Shown here: in pieces, positions 1 to 8,799 of the stretch
Layout: the number at the start of each line of letters is the position of its first letter
Position numbering within the stretch: position 1 is the first letter of the stretch
NCBI RefSeq assembly: GCF_900176165.1
Contig: NZ_FWWU01000011.1
Coordinates: forward strand, 169,969-233,968
Length of the DNA: 64,000 nucleotides
Direction of reading: 5' to 3'
DNA from: Deinococcus hopiensis KR-140
GTDB lineage: Bacteria > Deinococcota > Deinococci > Deinococcales > Deinococcaceae
Made by a program: the position numbers and the translations under genes
Notes under the pieces: generated by a model
Told to the model about the DNA's origin: nothing
What the model saw: only the letters and a program-made list of their open reading frames with translations
Database searches by the model: none

Positions 1-607
1 GGCCACCCGCAAGCTGCGTACCCAGATCATGGGTTCCGAGCCGCTCCAGCAGCAGGGCCAGGACCATCTCGGCCTGTTCTGCCCGGTCTTCGGACCTGCC
101 TCTGGGAAGAGCAGGGATGGACGGGCAGCCTGAGGGATTGCCCCTCCGCCCAGCCCTATCCCGGGAATGGATGAGGCCAGGCTGCGGGGAAACGCCGGGC
201 TCCGCGCTTCCCGTACAGGGAGAGAGGAGCTCGGGAGGGCAACTGGAAAGGAGAAGAGACGCGCCGTGGATTTATGCGGCCAACTTAGAGAAGGTCCCAT
301 GATCCGGGGACGACCCGTCAGATCTGTTCGCGTCTTCCCAAGGAGAGCTGAACGGCCCTGCAAGGGGGCAGACGACCCCTGTGGGAACAGGGCAAGTGCG
401 CGTTTCGTACACCACCAACTGGGACAGTCTGACGTTACGGGTGGCTTCGAGCAAAGACCCGTGATCTCGGTGATGTGGTCGTTCAGACTTTCCTTAAACC
501 CCCTACGGGGCTTCATCCTGCTTACAATCAAAGCGCATGCCCTCAGGCGGGCACAACGGGAGGGCTACACCGGAGTGGGAATGGACGGGACAGCCCTCAA
601 CTGGGCC
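1..607. other. Left-edge region, no assignable gene
   Basis: No gene can be supported here. The first ~120 bases read open on the minus strand with coding-like composition (Ala/Leu/Glu-rich), which may be the 3' part of a gene cut by the window edge, but I do not recognise it. Around 492-515 a short CCCC/GGGG hairpin flanked by A and T runs could act as a weak terminator. The rest up to the IS3 left end shows no convincing frame. Confidence 0.3.
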
Positions 608-631
608 TGCCCCGATTGTGCGTAGCTGGAG

Positions 632-1489
632 TTAAGCGGCTGTAGCTTGGCGTTCGAACTCCCAGGGCGTCAAGTACCCGAGGGTAGAGTGGCGGCGCTG
701 ACGGTTGTAGAAGACCTCAATGAACTCGAACACGGCTTGCCTGGCGACTGCCCGAGTCTCAAAGATGGCCTCCTCGAACAGCTCCCGTTTCAGGGAGCTG
801 AAAAAGCTCTCTACGACGGCATGATCCCAGCAATCCCCCTTGCGGCTCATACTGCCCCTGGCCCGCAAGCGGGCCAGTTCCTCCTGAAAGATTCGGCTGG
901 CGTATTGACTGCCCCGGTCGCTGTGATGCAGCAGACCCGGTGGGGGAAGACGGCGCCTGGCAGCCATCTGAAGAGCTGTCAGCGGCAGGGGAGCGGGCAT
1001 CTGAGCGTCCATTGCGTCGCCGACCACCGCTCGGGAGTGCAGGTCGAGCGTGACAGCCAGGTCGAGCCAGCCTTCTTTCGTCGGCAGCTACGTCAGGTCG
1101 GACGCCCAGACCTGCTTGGGTTGCTGGACCTCAAACGGACGGTCCAGCAGATTTGGGCAGACCGGGAGGGTGTGGGAGCTGTCGGTGGTTCGCACCCAGC
1201 GGCGCTTTCCCTTGGCCCGGAGACCATTGACACGCATCAGACGCGCGACCCGCTTCCGAGATACCCCCACGCCCTCGGCTCGCAATTCGGCATGAATGCG
1301 TGGTGCCCCGTCGCGTCCTTTGCTGCGCTGCTGGGCGTCGTGGATGCGCTGCTTCAGCAGCGCATCCTGCTGCTTGTGGTTCGAGATCGGCCTTCTTCGC
1401 CAACTGTGGTACCCGCTCACGGAGACCTCCAGGACCCGGCACCAAGGCGTCCAGGCGGTACTGCTCGCGGTGAGCCTGGATGAACTGAT
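632..1489 (-). pseudogene. IS3-family transposase OrfB, frameshift plus nonsense
   Basis: OrfB is the DDE catalytic subunit. It reads from about 1489 (YQFIQAHREQYRLDAL), loses frame near 1447 where one extra G seems present, resumes as CRVLEVSVSGYHSWRRR, and meets an in-frame TAG at 1088-1090 directly after the first catalytic region (VWASDLT). Beyond the stop, the frame continues uninterrupted with LPTKEGWLDLAVTLDLHSR, HHSDRGSQYAS and the final FYNRQRRHSTLGYLTPWEFE. Family alignment expects Tyr where the TAG sits. Two independent lesions make inactivity likely, unless the frameshift is a sequencing error. Confidence 0.85.
1343..1366. repeat. Perfect hairpin inside IS3 OrfB
   Basis: GATGCGCTGCT and its exact complement AGCAGCGCATC are separated by the two bases TC. 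The 11-bp palindrome lies wholly inside OrfB, coding for the ALLKQRIHDA region. There is no T-run, so it does not look like a terminator. It is one of a series of such hairpins in the window's transposase genes. Confidence 0.8.
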
Positions 1490-1492
1490 ACC

Positions 1493-1792
1493 TCAGCGCG
1501 TGGTCTCTTTGGCGAAGAAGGCCGCCGCTTTTTTCAGGATCTCACGCTCCTGGCGCAGGATTTCGTTCTCTTTGCCAAGCCGTTGGATCTCCTGCTGTTC
1601 TGGGGTCAGAACCTGTTTCCCCTGACCAGGAAAAGCCGACTCGCCCTTCTCCTGCTCGGCGTTCATCCACTTGCGCAGCAGGGAGACATGGATGCCCAGG
1701 TCGCGGGCCGTGCCCGAGAGGTTGCCGCTGGTTCGGGCGAGTTGGGTTGCATCTCGCTTGAACTCGGCGGTATGGATTCTGCGATTCGTCAT
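1493..1792 (-). CDS. IS3-family transposase OrfA
   Basis: This 99-residue OrfA binds the element ends and, in IS3 elements, is normally fused to OrfB by a -1 frameshift. Residues 1-45 are the helix-turn-helix typical of the family (TAEFKRDATQLARTSG, then a LRKWM recognition region). Residues 62-95 form a leucine-zipper-like coiled coil (EIQRLGKENEILRQEREIL). The end is KKAAAFFAKETTR, normal for an OrfA, and the frame is intact. OrfB starts just downstream in another frame. Because OrfB is broken, this product could at most act as an inhibitor or a partner for related copies. Confidence 0.85.
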   Translation of the reverse strand: MTNRRIHTAEFKRDATQLARTSGNLSGTARDLGIHVSLLRKWMNAEQEKGESAFPGQGKQVLTPEQQEIQRLGKENEILRQEREILKKAAAFFAKETTR

Positions 1793-1974
1793 GATCGTGC
1801 CCCCTATCTTCGAGGCTTATCTCCATCTGTGCAAAACCGGCTCACCCTCACTACAGGTTGCACCGCGGTTAGGTTGCTCCCAGGGCACGCAGGTGGCGGG
1901 GGAAAGAGAAGATGTAACCTGTGGCTTTCCTCCCATACCCCTGTTCCACTTGCTCGTTCTTAGAGCATGTGTCA

Positions 1975-2100
1975 AAGTGTGGACTTCTTTGTGACTCGGT
2001 AGGGCGAGCGAACTTGAAAGGGCATGGTGGACAATGGCGCCGCCCGTGGAAGGGCACTCTGCACGGCGCCATTCGGACAAATGCTCGAGGCGAAGCAGCA
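1975..2100. repeat. Hairpin-bearing repeat, copy A
   Basis: About 125 bp homologous to 26740-26870 in the same orientation. It contains a 10-bp stem AATGGCGCCG (2033-2042) and its complement (2064-2073) around a 21-nt loop. The loop core GTGGAAGGGCAC (2046-2057) is present in copy B as its exact reverse complement, while the flanks (a cattcggaca block on the right) keep the same direction. The left part has AGAGCATGTGTCAAA, which resembles the end of an insertion sequence, so this may be the remnant of one. No protein is assigned. Confidence 0.6.
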
Positions 2101-2592
2101 ATGCATCAACACGCCGGAAAGCAACTGATGTGGGGGCTCAGTTTGCGACGTTCTCGTTGTGGGCAAACGGCCGAGTATGACGGCTACGGCTTACCACCCC
2201 AGAGCTTCTGGGATGCTGTCTTGGAGCAGGGTGGGGTATGGGGCTTCGCGTGTCGGTTCCCGACATCGTGCATTCCCCTCATGTTTTGATAGAGCTACGC
2301 GCCGCCCTGCATCCCAGTCTTCCTGCGACTGCCCAGCTAAAAACCCACGCTGGTCCCGGAACCACATGAGGAAGTCATCAGGAGATGTTGTGGCTCACCC
2401 AGTGCCTTGAATTCAAAACAGGGCATTGTCTATCAGCCCGGAGCACCTCAGACAGCCACTGTGCCTGGTTTGGGGGCAGTGTGGCCAAAAAGCTATCCAT
2501 AACACGACTTCTAATGGGAGCAAGCCGTTTCAAAGTCAGGGTAGAGGATGCCGCTGAACACGGTGATGGTAATGGTGCGCGGGCAGGCAAGC
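2101..2592. other. Intergenic, no feature recognised
   Basis: Roughly 490 bp between the hairpin repeat and the adenosine deaminase stop. Short frames on both strands lack recognisable motifs or ribosome binding sites. I see no convincing terminator after the deaminase gene. Confidence 0.3.
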
Positions 2593-3588
2593 TCAGGCAT
2601 ACGCGCACTCAAGCACCGGCCGGAGTCGGGCTTTCAGGGCCGGTTCGGCGAAGCTGGCGTCCAGAGCCATGAGGTTGCTGCGGAGGAAATCGCTATGGTC
2701 CCAGCGGAACGCAGCGGACAGCCGCGCATACTCCGCACTCAGGGTGGTGGGCGTGAGGGTCCGGGTGTCGGTGTTGATGCCAACGGAAACTCCGGCTCGG
2801 TACAGCGGGTCTACCGGGTGTGCAGCGAGAGACCCGAAGATTCCGATCTGGACGTTGCAGGAGGGGCATACTTCCAGATGAACGCGGCGACGTTTAAGTT
2901 CGCACAGCAATTCGGGCTCCTCGATGCTGCGGACTCCATGTCCTATGCGGGACGGGTGGAGCCGGTCGAGCGTCTCGCGGACACTCTGGGCACCACGCGC
3001 TTCGCCAGCGTGTGCTGTGCAGGACAGGCCGTGCCGGTGGGCATAGTCGAAAGCAGCGACGTGCGCGTCGAGACTGTGGCCCGCTTCGTTACCCGCGAGG
3101 TCGAGCCCGACCACGTATGTGCCTTGGAACGCGTGCGCAAGCTGTGCAGTGCGCAGGCTATCCGCTGCAGTAAAGTGGCGCAACGTGCATAGCAGGAGCC
3201 TTGCTTCGACGCCGGTCTCCCGAATCGCCTGTTCCAATGCGTGATTGACGGTCTGCACGACCTGTTTCGGCTGGAGCCCGCCTTCGAGATGCTGTAGGGG
3301 CGCAAAGCGGAGTTCCGCGTAGACAACGCCGTCATCACGCAGCTGACGCATCAGATCATGTACAGCCACGCGGAGGCCCCATGGTGTCTGCAGTAGTGCC
3401 AGACTGCGGGCATTGCGCCGCAACAGGTCAGCCAGATCCGTGACTCTGGACGGCGGGACGTAAGCGGCGACGTATTGGGCAGCGGTGACGCTGGGACTGA
3501 GGGTGCGTACAGCGTCAAAGCTAAGTGAACAATCGAGGTGGAGGTGCAGCTCAACCTTCGGTAAGAAACGGAAGTGATTGCCGGTCAT
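2593..3588 (-). CDS. add: Adenosine deaminase
   Basis: Zn-dependent hydrolase converting adenosine (and deoxyadenosine) to inosine. From the chosen start it has 331 residues. It shows the metal-binding HLHLD near the N-terminus (VELHLHLDCSLS), HAGEA with the catalytic Glu, RIGHGVR, EVCPSCN, and NTDTR where many relatives have NTDD or NTDN. The open frame extends upstream, but ATG 3588 is preferred: it overlaps the upstream hydrolase stop as ATGA, the classic arrangement for translational coupling, and the protein then begins just before the HLHLD motif. The product feeds the nucleoside hydrolase encoded just upstream. The family is clear; the exact substrate (adenosine, adenine or a related purine) is inferred. 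Confidence 0.9.
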   Translation of the reverse strand: MTGNHFRFLPKVELHLHLDCSLSFDAVRTLSPSVTAAQYVAAYVPPSRVTDLADLLRRNARSLALLQTPWGLRVAVHDLMRQLRDDGVVYAELRFAPLQHLEGGLQPKQVVQTVNHALEQAIRETGVEARLLLCTLRHFTAADSLRTAQLAHAFQGTYVVGLDLAGNEAGHSLDAHVAAFDYAHRHGLSCTAHAGEARGAQSVRETLDRLHPSRIGHGVRSIEEPELLCELKRRRVHLEVCPSCNVQIGIFGSLAAHPVDPLYRAGVSVGINTDTRTLTPTTLSAEYARLSAAFRWDHSDFLRSNLMALDASFAEPALKARLRPVLECAYA

Positions 3589-4529
3589 GCCAGACGCGGG
3601 GACACCGCAACTGCGCGGTGCAGCATGTCGATAAAGCGGTCGCGATCGGCTTCCAGGACGACACGGGTGTTTGGGGGCTGCTGGGTGGAGCGCAGATGGT
3701 CTACGACCGTTTGCCCGCGGCAAAGTTCGCTGTGGGTTTCAACTTTGACGTACAGTTCCCGGACGGTCGTGGCGACCTGCTCGTCCAGGGCCACAGCCAT
3801 GGCGATCGGATCGGGCAGATCAAATCCGGGAATACTGGTGTTCTCCTTGGCCCACGCTTCTAAGACCGCCTGAATATCGACGCAGAATTGAGCGAGGGGA
3901 GTTCCGAGCCCACGCAGGCGCTGCACGTCGTGAGGCGCGAACGTCGCGTATTTCCAGGAGACGTCCCAACCGATCATGGTCAGCGGCAAGCCCGCACTGA
4001 AGACGATATCGGCGGCCTCTGGGTCAGCCCAGATGTTGTACTCCCCGACGGGCGTGATGTTGCCAGGCCCCTGACCCACCCCCCCCATCACGTAGCAAGC
4101 CTGCAGTTTGCTGGAAATGCTCGGATCACGGAGCAGCGCTGCGGCGATATTGCTGAGCGGGCCGAGGGTCACGAGCGTGATTTCGCCGGGGAAGCGGTGA
4201 ATGGTGTCAACGAGAACGTCCACGGCGTGCCCAGTGGCCGGCACGCGGCCAGACAGAGGAAGGCCGATATCGCCCATGCCGTCTTCACCGTGAACGAACT
4301 GGGCCGTCTGGAGAGGGCGCAGAATCGGAGCCGCCAGACCTTCGTAGACCGGCGTGGTTCGGCCGCACAACTCCACCGTATACAGGGCGTTCTGGGCGCC
4401 CTGCTTCATAGGAACGTTGCCGGCAACGATCGTCAGGGCCAGGACCTCAACCGTTTCGTGCTGAAGAGCCATCACGAGAGCGACGGCGTCGTCACTTCCC
4501 GTGTCGGTATCAATGATGAATTTCCTCAT
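3585..4529 (-). CDS. Ribonucleoside hydrolase (IunH/RihA type)
   Basis: Hydrolyses the N-glycosidic bond of nucleosides to give base and ribose. The 314-residue protein starts MRKFIIDTDTGSDDAVAL, where DTDTGSDD is the calcium-binding signature of inosine-uridine-preferring hydrolases. The length is standard. The stop overlaps the adenosine deaminase start (ATGA), so the two are probably co-translated: deamination of adenosine yields inosine, a substrate of this family. A palindromic operator lies 56-71 bp upstream of the start. Purine versus pyrimidine preference cannot be read from sequence; the deaminase neighbour favours purines. Confidence 0.92.
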   Translation of the reverse strand: MRKFIIDTDTGSDDAVALVMALQHETVEVLALTIVAGNVPMKQGAQNALYTVELCGRTTPVYEGLAAPILRPLQTAQFVHGEDGMGDIGLPLSGRVPATGHAVDVLVDTIHRFPGEITLVTLGPLSNIAAALLRDPSISSKLQACYVMGGVGQGPGNITPVGEYNIWADPEAADIVFSAGLPLTMIGWDVSWKYATFAPHDVQRLRGLGTPLAQFCVDIQAVLEAWAKENTSIPGFDLPDPIAMAVALDEQVATTVRELYVKVETHSELCRGQTVVDHLRSTQQPPNTRVVLEADRDRFIDMLHRAVAVSPRLA

Positions 4530-4584
4530 CCGAGTCTCCTTGGCGGTGTAGAGAGGCGATTCTGCGTGACAGGCACAACCCTTG

Positions 4585-4600
4585 AGTCACACGTGTGACT
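4585..4600. promoter_or_regulatory. Operator upstream of nucleoside hydrolase operon
   Basis: Perfect 16-bp palindrome AGTCACACGTGTGACT in the gap between the LacI-family gene and the hydrolase start. Its 14-bp core GTCACACGTGTGAC is identical to the one upstream of the regulator gene at 5785-5798. The central CG is typical of LacI-family operators. Confidence 0.85.
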
Positions 4601-4637
4601 AACTGTACGTTGAGACCCGCTGCAAAACAAGGCCTCG

Positions 4638-5684
4638 CTACACCGCAGGTGAGGCTGTGGAACCACGAACCACCAAGCGCGGCACCAGCATCGAGGGCAC
4701 AACCTCCAGCCCTTCGAGAAGATCCAGGAGCGTGGCCACCGCCCGCATCCCCAGTGCGTCAGGTTCCGCTGCCACCGTCGTCAACTCCGGCTCCAACGCG
4801 CGGGCCAACGGCACATCGTTAAAGCCCACGACCGAGACATCCGCCGGAATACGCAGGCCCAGGGAACGCGCCGCTTTGTAAGCGCCAGCCGCGAGCAGGT
4901 CATCGTCGCAAAACAGCGCCGTTGGTCGTCTAGGGCCTCGCAGGAGTTCGGCCGCCGCCCGCGTCGCTCCGTCCAGATCAAATGGTGCGTCCATCTCACT
5001 CCATTCGAAGCCGACCGCCTCTTCCCGGAGCGTTTGGAGAAACGCTTCTTTCCGGCGCGTGAACGTGGGATGCGAGGAGCGGCCAGCCAAGTGGCCGAAG
5101 CGTCGGTGCCCCAACTGCACGAGGTGCCGGGCGGCCTGTTGGGCCCCACCTTCGACGTCGAGCATCACAGATGGCGCGCCAGCGCGAACGTCCTCGATTA
5201 ACACGGTCCGGCCCCGCCAAGAACCAAGTTCTGCGTCACTCAGCGCACTCCACAGGAGCAGACCGGAGACCGACTGCCTCGATACGGTGTCGAGCAGACG
5301 CCCACGCCACGCTCCGTCGTCCTCAGCGTCAATGAGCACCACCGCGTGGCCACGCCGCCGCGCCTCCACTGTGGCGCCATGCAGGACGGGAGCGAAAAAC
5401 GGGTTGACAGCCTGGGGAACGACCAGGGCCACCGCACGCGGCTCCCCCAGACGGAGGGTACGCGCCGCAGCATTCGGCAGGTAGCCAAGTTGATTGGCCG
5501 CTTGCCAAACAAGCGCCTGCACGGCAGGTGTCACACGACCCGCGGCTTTACCGTTCAACACCAGCGATACGGTTGAGCGTTCCACGCCCGCCAGACGCGC
5601 CACATCGACGCTCGTCACGCGCCGGGAAATTGCAGGACTTGATTTCCTCACGTTTTGATCGTAGCGGCTCAAAATGCCCATCAT
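4638..5684 (-). CDS. LacI-family transcriptional regulator of purine nucleoside genes
   Basis: Repressor with an N-terminal LacI helix-turn-helix (TSVDVARLAGVERSTVSLVL, then the YLPNAAARTLR hinge) and a periplasmic-binding-like ligand domain ending in the usual PELTTVAAEPDALG region. The open frame begins at 5744, but the first 20 residues are unlike the family. ATG 5684 or 5681 puts the HTH at the normal distance, so the start is a judgement. It lies directly upstream of the hydrolase-deaminase operon on the same strand. The same operator core occurs before this gene and before the operon, implying autoregulation and control of the operon. The ligand is inferred to be a nucleoside or ribose-like compound. 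Confidence 0.88.
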   Translation of the reverse strand: MMGILSRYDQNVRKSSPAISRRVTSVDVARLAGVERSTVSLVLNGKAAGRVTPAVQALVWQAANQLGYLPNAAARTLRLGEPRAVALVVPQAVNPFFAPVLHGATVEARRRGHAVVLIDAEDDGAWRGRLLDTVSRQSVSGLLLWSALSDAELGSWRGRTVLIEDVRAGAPSVMLDVEGGAQQAARHLVQLGHRRFGHLAGRSSHPTFTRRKEAFLQTLREEAVGFEWSEMDAPFDLDGATRAAAELLRGPRRPTALFCDDDLLAAGAYKAARSLGLRIPADVSVVGFNDVPLARALEPELTTVAAEPDALGMRAVATLLDLLEGLEVVPSMLVPRLVVRGSTASPAV

Positions 5685-5783
5685 CTGAGCGCACCGCCTG
5701 GTCTCGCGCTCACCGCCAGATTTACCCGCACACCAGCGAAACAAAGTTCTTGCCTTCCCGAACTGTTTCTCGTACTCCGCCTA

Positions 5784-5799
5784 CGTCACACGTGTGACG
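5784..5799. promoter_or_regulatory. Operator upstream of LacI-family gene
   Basis: Perfect palindrome CGTCACACGTGTGACG, with the same 14-bp core as the site at 4586-4599. It lies about 100 bp upstream of the regulator start, where it would allow autoregulation. Confidence 0.85.
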
Positions 5800-6208
5800 C
5801 TATAGGGCAGCTGATGGACTGTGCCCTTGCGGCGGAGTTCGCGAAGCTGGACATCGCCCAAGGTCTGCCTGGGTCGCCTGCCCCAGGCAAAACTCAGAAG
5901 CGGGTGGCGCCAGTCCCTCCTTTTCCATACTTCCCGAGGGGCCTGGCTTTGGGCACTGTGGCTTCCCTGCTTGGCTTTCGTTCGTGGACGGGGAGAACAG
6001 GAGCGAGAGGGCGCGCGCCTCTTTCTTCCCTGTGCACAACTCTTGCGAGCAGTGCCGCCGCTGCCTCGACCACGTGGTGTGCCTCAGCCGCCTCCGCTGC
6101 GTGGCTGCAGCTCGGCACCTGCGAGGAGCACACAGGAGAGATGGCCGCTGCGGCGCCAACCCACGATGACCAACGGCGACATACGGGTCCCAGTCCAGGA
6201 GAGAACCT
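5800..6208. other. Intergenic, no gene recognised
   Basis: About 400 bp between the regulator's operator and the decayed nucleotidyltransferase. Frames in all phases look like shadows. A good ribosome binding site (AGGAGAG) precedes the pseudogene start at 6209. Confidence 0.3.
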
Positions 6209-6960
6209 ATGACGAGCGCTCAGCACGCCTTCACGGAACACGCCGTACAGCGGCTCGCCCGAGACGAACGCGTTGCCGCGGTTCTGATCGCCGCGTCACT
6301 CCGTCACGGCGGAGACGCTTTTTCCGACGTTGATCTCGTGCTCGTATGGTTGGACGACGCCTATCCGGAGACCGTTGAGGAGCGCTGCTGCGTTGTGCGC
6401 ACGCTCGGGGATATGCCTGCCGATCCGCCTGTACGGCAAACAGCCGCTTCACGTCGACCTGAGGTTCATTCGTCTCTCGGACGCCTTCCAGACCGCAGGA
6501 TCACGCGCGGCGTACGTGCGCTCGCCGGGGCTCCTCTCGCAAGTGGGTGCCGCCGGAAGATGTGCGGGACCCTCAATGGTACGAGGACCGCTTCTGGATT
6601 TGGAGGCATTACGCCTCGCTTAGAATCGGGCGGGTTGTACGAAGCGGTCGATACCCTGACGTTGCTGCGCGCAGGTGTGGGCCCCGATGTTGGCGCGCCG
6701 GGTGGGCAAAGTGGCTTGGGGCGTGCGTCACCTTGAAGCGCTGGAGGCGTACACCGGTGTATCGCTCGCGGGAACGCTGGCCTCCCATCTACGCCCTTCG
6801 TATGCCGCCGCCCTGAACGAAGGGGTACGGCTGCACCTGACCCTTCGGGAAGATCATCTACCACAGCAACCGCTGCGAGAAGCCCAGAAGGCCGTACAGG
6901 CTTTCGCGCGGAATATAACGCAAACGAGGAAGGAAAGCTCAGCATACCTCCTTTTGCCGC
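6209..6960 (+). pseudogene. Nucleotidyltransferase, multiply frameshifted
   Basis: The first ~70 residues resemble the N-terminus of a Pol-beta-type nucleotidyltransferase, as in aminoglycoside adenylyltransferase relatives: DERVAAVLIAASL, then HGGDAFSDVDLVLVW with the SDVDL metal-binding pair. The homologous text then continues in other frames: GKQPLHVDLRFIRLSDAF near 6430-6490, DPQWYEDRFWIWRHYAS near 6560-6610, YEAVDTLTLLRAGVGP near 6640-6690 and RRVGKVAWGVRHLEALEAY after 6690. At least four frame changes are needed for a full-length protein. A strong Shine-Dalgarno remains. The original role could be antibiotic modification or another nucleotide transfer. Confidence 0.75.
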
Positions 6961-7753
6961 GCCACGCGGACATCCAGGCGTCAGGAGATGGAACCAGACC
7001 CGAGGTGAAACGGCGCCTCCATCCACAGGTTGTCAACCACCGAACGCGGAACCGCCGCTCGGGACAGCGAGGAACGCCCGTTTCCCCGACGCGCACCTCA
7101 GGTCTTTCGCCCCACGGGTTCGATCGGGGTACCGCTCCCTGCGTTCCCCTCCGCGCCGTACAAAGCCGTTCTTCCCGGAGGGACCGAACCCCTGGCCCGA
7201 GTCGGGGCTCCGTTGCGCCGTCAGCAACCCAGTACAGACGGGGTGTTCTCCATTGGACGCCTGGAACGGCGTTCGCACCTCCGGTTGTGCCTCTCTGCGG
7301 GCCGTGAAGTGCATCTTTCCCCAGGGACTTTGACCTGCTGCTCCTCCTGTCCCCAGCGTGTGTACTCGCGAACGCCGAATCTGGAAGGGTGCCCCCCTTC
7401 TGGCGCCCAATACGTTGCACGCGCAGATGAGGAACCTCCGCACCACAAGCTTCGCGACGCGGCGGCAGATCGCGGCTCATCCGAACCTTACGCAGCATGG
7501 GTGACGCCTTCCGACCCACTTGGAAAGCGTTGCGGATGTGGGGTGCGGGAAGCTGCGCACCCCTCCCGGGTAGCACCTGGCGGAGGAGACGCCCAGCGGC
7601 AAGAAGGGCACCGAGCCGAATGAGGTTGTCCTGATGCTGTTGGTCAAGGCGGCACGGGCTGGGAGACACCTCCCCGCCCGGAGTGGGCAACTTCCCCGCG
7701 GGGATCAGGCACCGGTGTCGACCCGACCGAGCGGCGGACAGCACCCTTATGGC
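6961..7753. other. No gene recognised
   Basis: About 790 bp. A long minus frame (to 7744) and a plus frame (7030-7623) are both open but are Arg/Pro/Ser-rich and match no family I know. They look like chance frames in GC-rich, possibly decayed DNA. Confidence 0.3.
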
Positions 7754-8551
7754 TCACCGACTGAAGAACTGCACGAGTTTCGGCGCAATCATGGCGGGAT
7801 CGACCATGTGATTCTGCCCCTCCAAGATCTCCACCTGAGCGTCAGGCAATGCCGCTGCCAGCGCCTCAGCCGAATCCCGCATCCAGGGGCTGGACATGCC
7901 CCCTGCCAGGACAAGCGTCTTGGCCTGCACGCGCGCCGCCACTTCAACGGGCACGCGGCCGTCTCCCATCGCTGCCGCGTCATAGACCAGTGAGGGGGCC
8001 AGGGTTTCTACCTTGGACCACCAGGGGGCGGAACGGGACTGGGCGATTCGTTCTGCCGGGGTGCCGGTCAAGGTCATGAAGTGCTGCGCGGCGTCACCTC
8101 TCCGGCCGGCCGACACCAGGGCCTCAAGGTGCTCGCTGTAAACCCGCTGACGCTCCGGCGCGTCAGGGTCCTGCCGATAAGGCGCTTCCCACAGCGCCAG
8201 TCGATCGATAGGCAGCTCCACTGCAGCCTGCAGCGCCAGGGCGGCCCCCGACGAAAAGCCGAACAGGAACGCTGAACCACCGACGTCCTGCAGGAGGGCC
8301 CGCAGGTCTCCGATTTCGCGCTTGACACGCTCCTGTACCCCGCCGAGCCCTCGCGCCGTGTCCCCGCTCTCGCCCCGTTGCCGCCGATCGTAGCAGACAG
8401 CACTGAAGTTTGGAGCGAGACGCATGGCAATCTGCCTTTGACTCATTCGGTCGTTCAGAGCCCCTCCGATGAGGATCACGGGTGTTCCCTTCCCCAAACG
8501 GTCGTAGGCGATTCGGGTTCCATCAAAGGACCAGACTGTTTTCAGTTCCAT
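7754..8551 (-). CDS. Alpha/beta-fold hydrolase
   Basis: A 265-residue alpha/beta hydrolase. The oxyanion-loop region is PVILIGGALND, the nucleophile elbow is GFSSGAAL (Ser in G-x-S-x-G), and the catalytic His is in EGQNHMVDP near the C-terminus. An Asp in the AGGMSSPWMRDSAE region is a candidate acid. There is no signal peptide, so it is cytoplasmic. ATG 8551 overlaps the stop of the upstream small gene as TGATG; GTG 8554 is an alternative. It is the last gene of a three-gene minus-strand operon. The substrate is unknown. Confidence 0.85.
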   Translation of the reverse strand: MELKTVWSFDGTRIAYDRLGKGTPVILIGGALNDRMSQRQIAMRLAPNFSAVCYDRRQRGESGDTARGLGGVQERVKREIGDLRALLQDVGGSAFLFGFSSGAALALQAAVELPIDRLALWEAPYRQDPDAPERQRVYSEHLEALVSAGRRGDAAQHFMTLTGTPAERIAQSRSAPWWSKVETLAPSLVYDAAAMGDGRVPVEVAARVQAKTLVLAGGMSSPWMRDSAEALAAALPDAQVEILEGQNHMVDPAMIAPKLVQFFSR

Positions 8552-8799
8552 CACGCTGCTCCCAGGGTCGTGAGCTGCTGCCCAGCAACTGCGCCGACTG
8601 GGTTCAGCGTAAGCCAGATCACCCGGAGCGCTTCACCCTGCACTTTGAAGTACAACTGCAGTCCATTCACTTCCACGTCACCCACATAACCCCTTTCGTA
8701 GCCCTGCCGCTCGGCAGGGTCCATCCCCTGAACCAAGACCAGGCAAACCACGTATCTGCGGAGCGCCGAGCGACGTGATCGGCTCATACCGCCCTGCAC
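8551..8799 (-). CDS. Small hypothetical protein
   Basis: Up to 82 residues between two genes on the same strand. It follows the GyrI-like gene without a gap (that gene's stop is at 8800-8802) and its own stop overlaps the hydrolase start as TGATG. It may start at GTG 8799 or ATG 8787. The C-terminal half (VGDVEVNGLQLYFKVQGEAL) looks like a folded domain, but I recognise no family. Its tight packing is the main evidence that it is real. Confidence 0.55.
   Translation of the reverse strand: MQGGMSRSRRSALRRYVVCLVLVQGMDPAERQGYERGYVGDVEVNGLQLYFKVQGEALRVIWLTLNPVGAVAGQQLTTLGAA

Larger units (their letters stand above)
608..1844 (-). mobile_element. IS3-family insertion sequence, inactivated
   Basis: A 1237-bp element bounded by imperfect 30-bp terminal inverted repeats at 608-637 and 1815-1844. 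Both ends start TG, as IS3-family ends do; 22 of 30 positions match, including a shared TAAGC inner end. It carries OrfA and OrfB on the minus strand in the usual IS3 order. I found no clear 3-4 bp target duplication (flanks gcc and ccc). OrfB has a frameshift and a nonsense codon, so the copy should not transpose by itself. Fragments of relatives with similar ends occur near 21.7, 48.9 and 57-58 kb. Confidence 0.85.

Noticed and set aside
6854..7744. 296-codon minus-strand frame
   Set aside because: Composition is Arg/Ser/Gly-rich with no family match, and it overlaps the tail of a recognisable plus-strand pseudogene.
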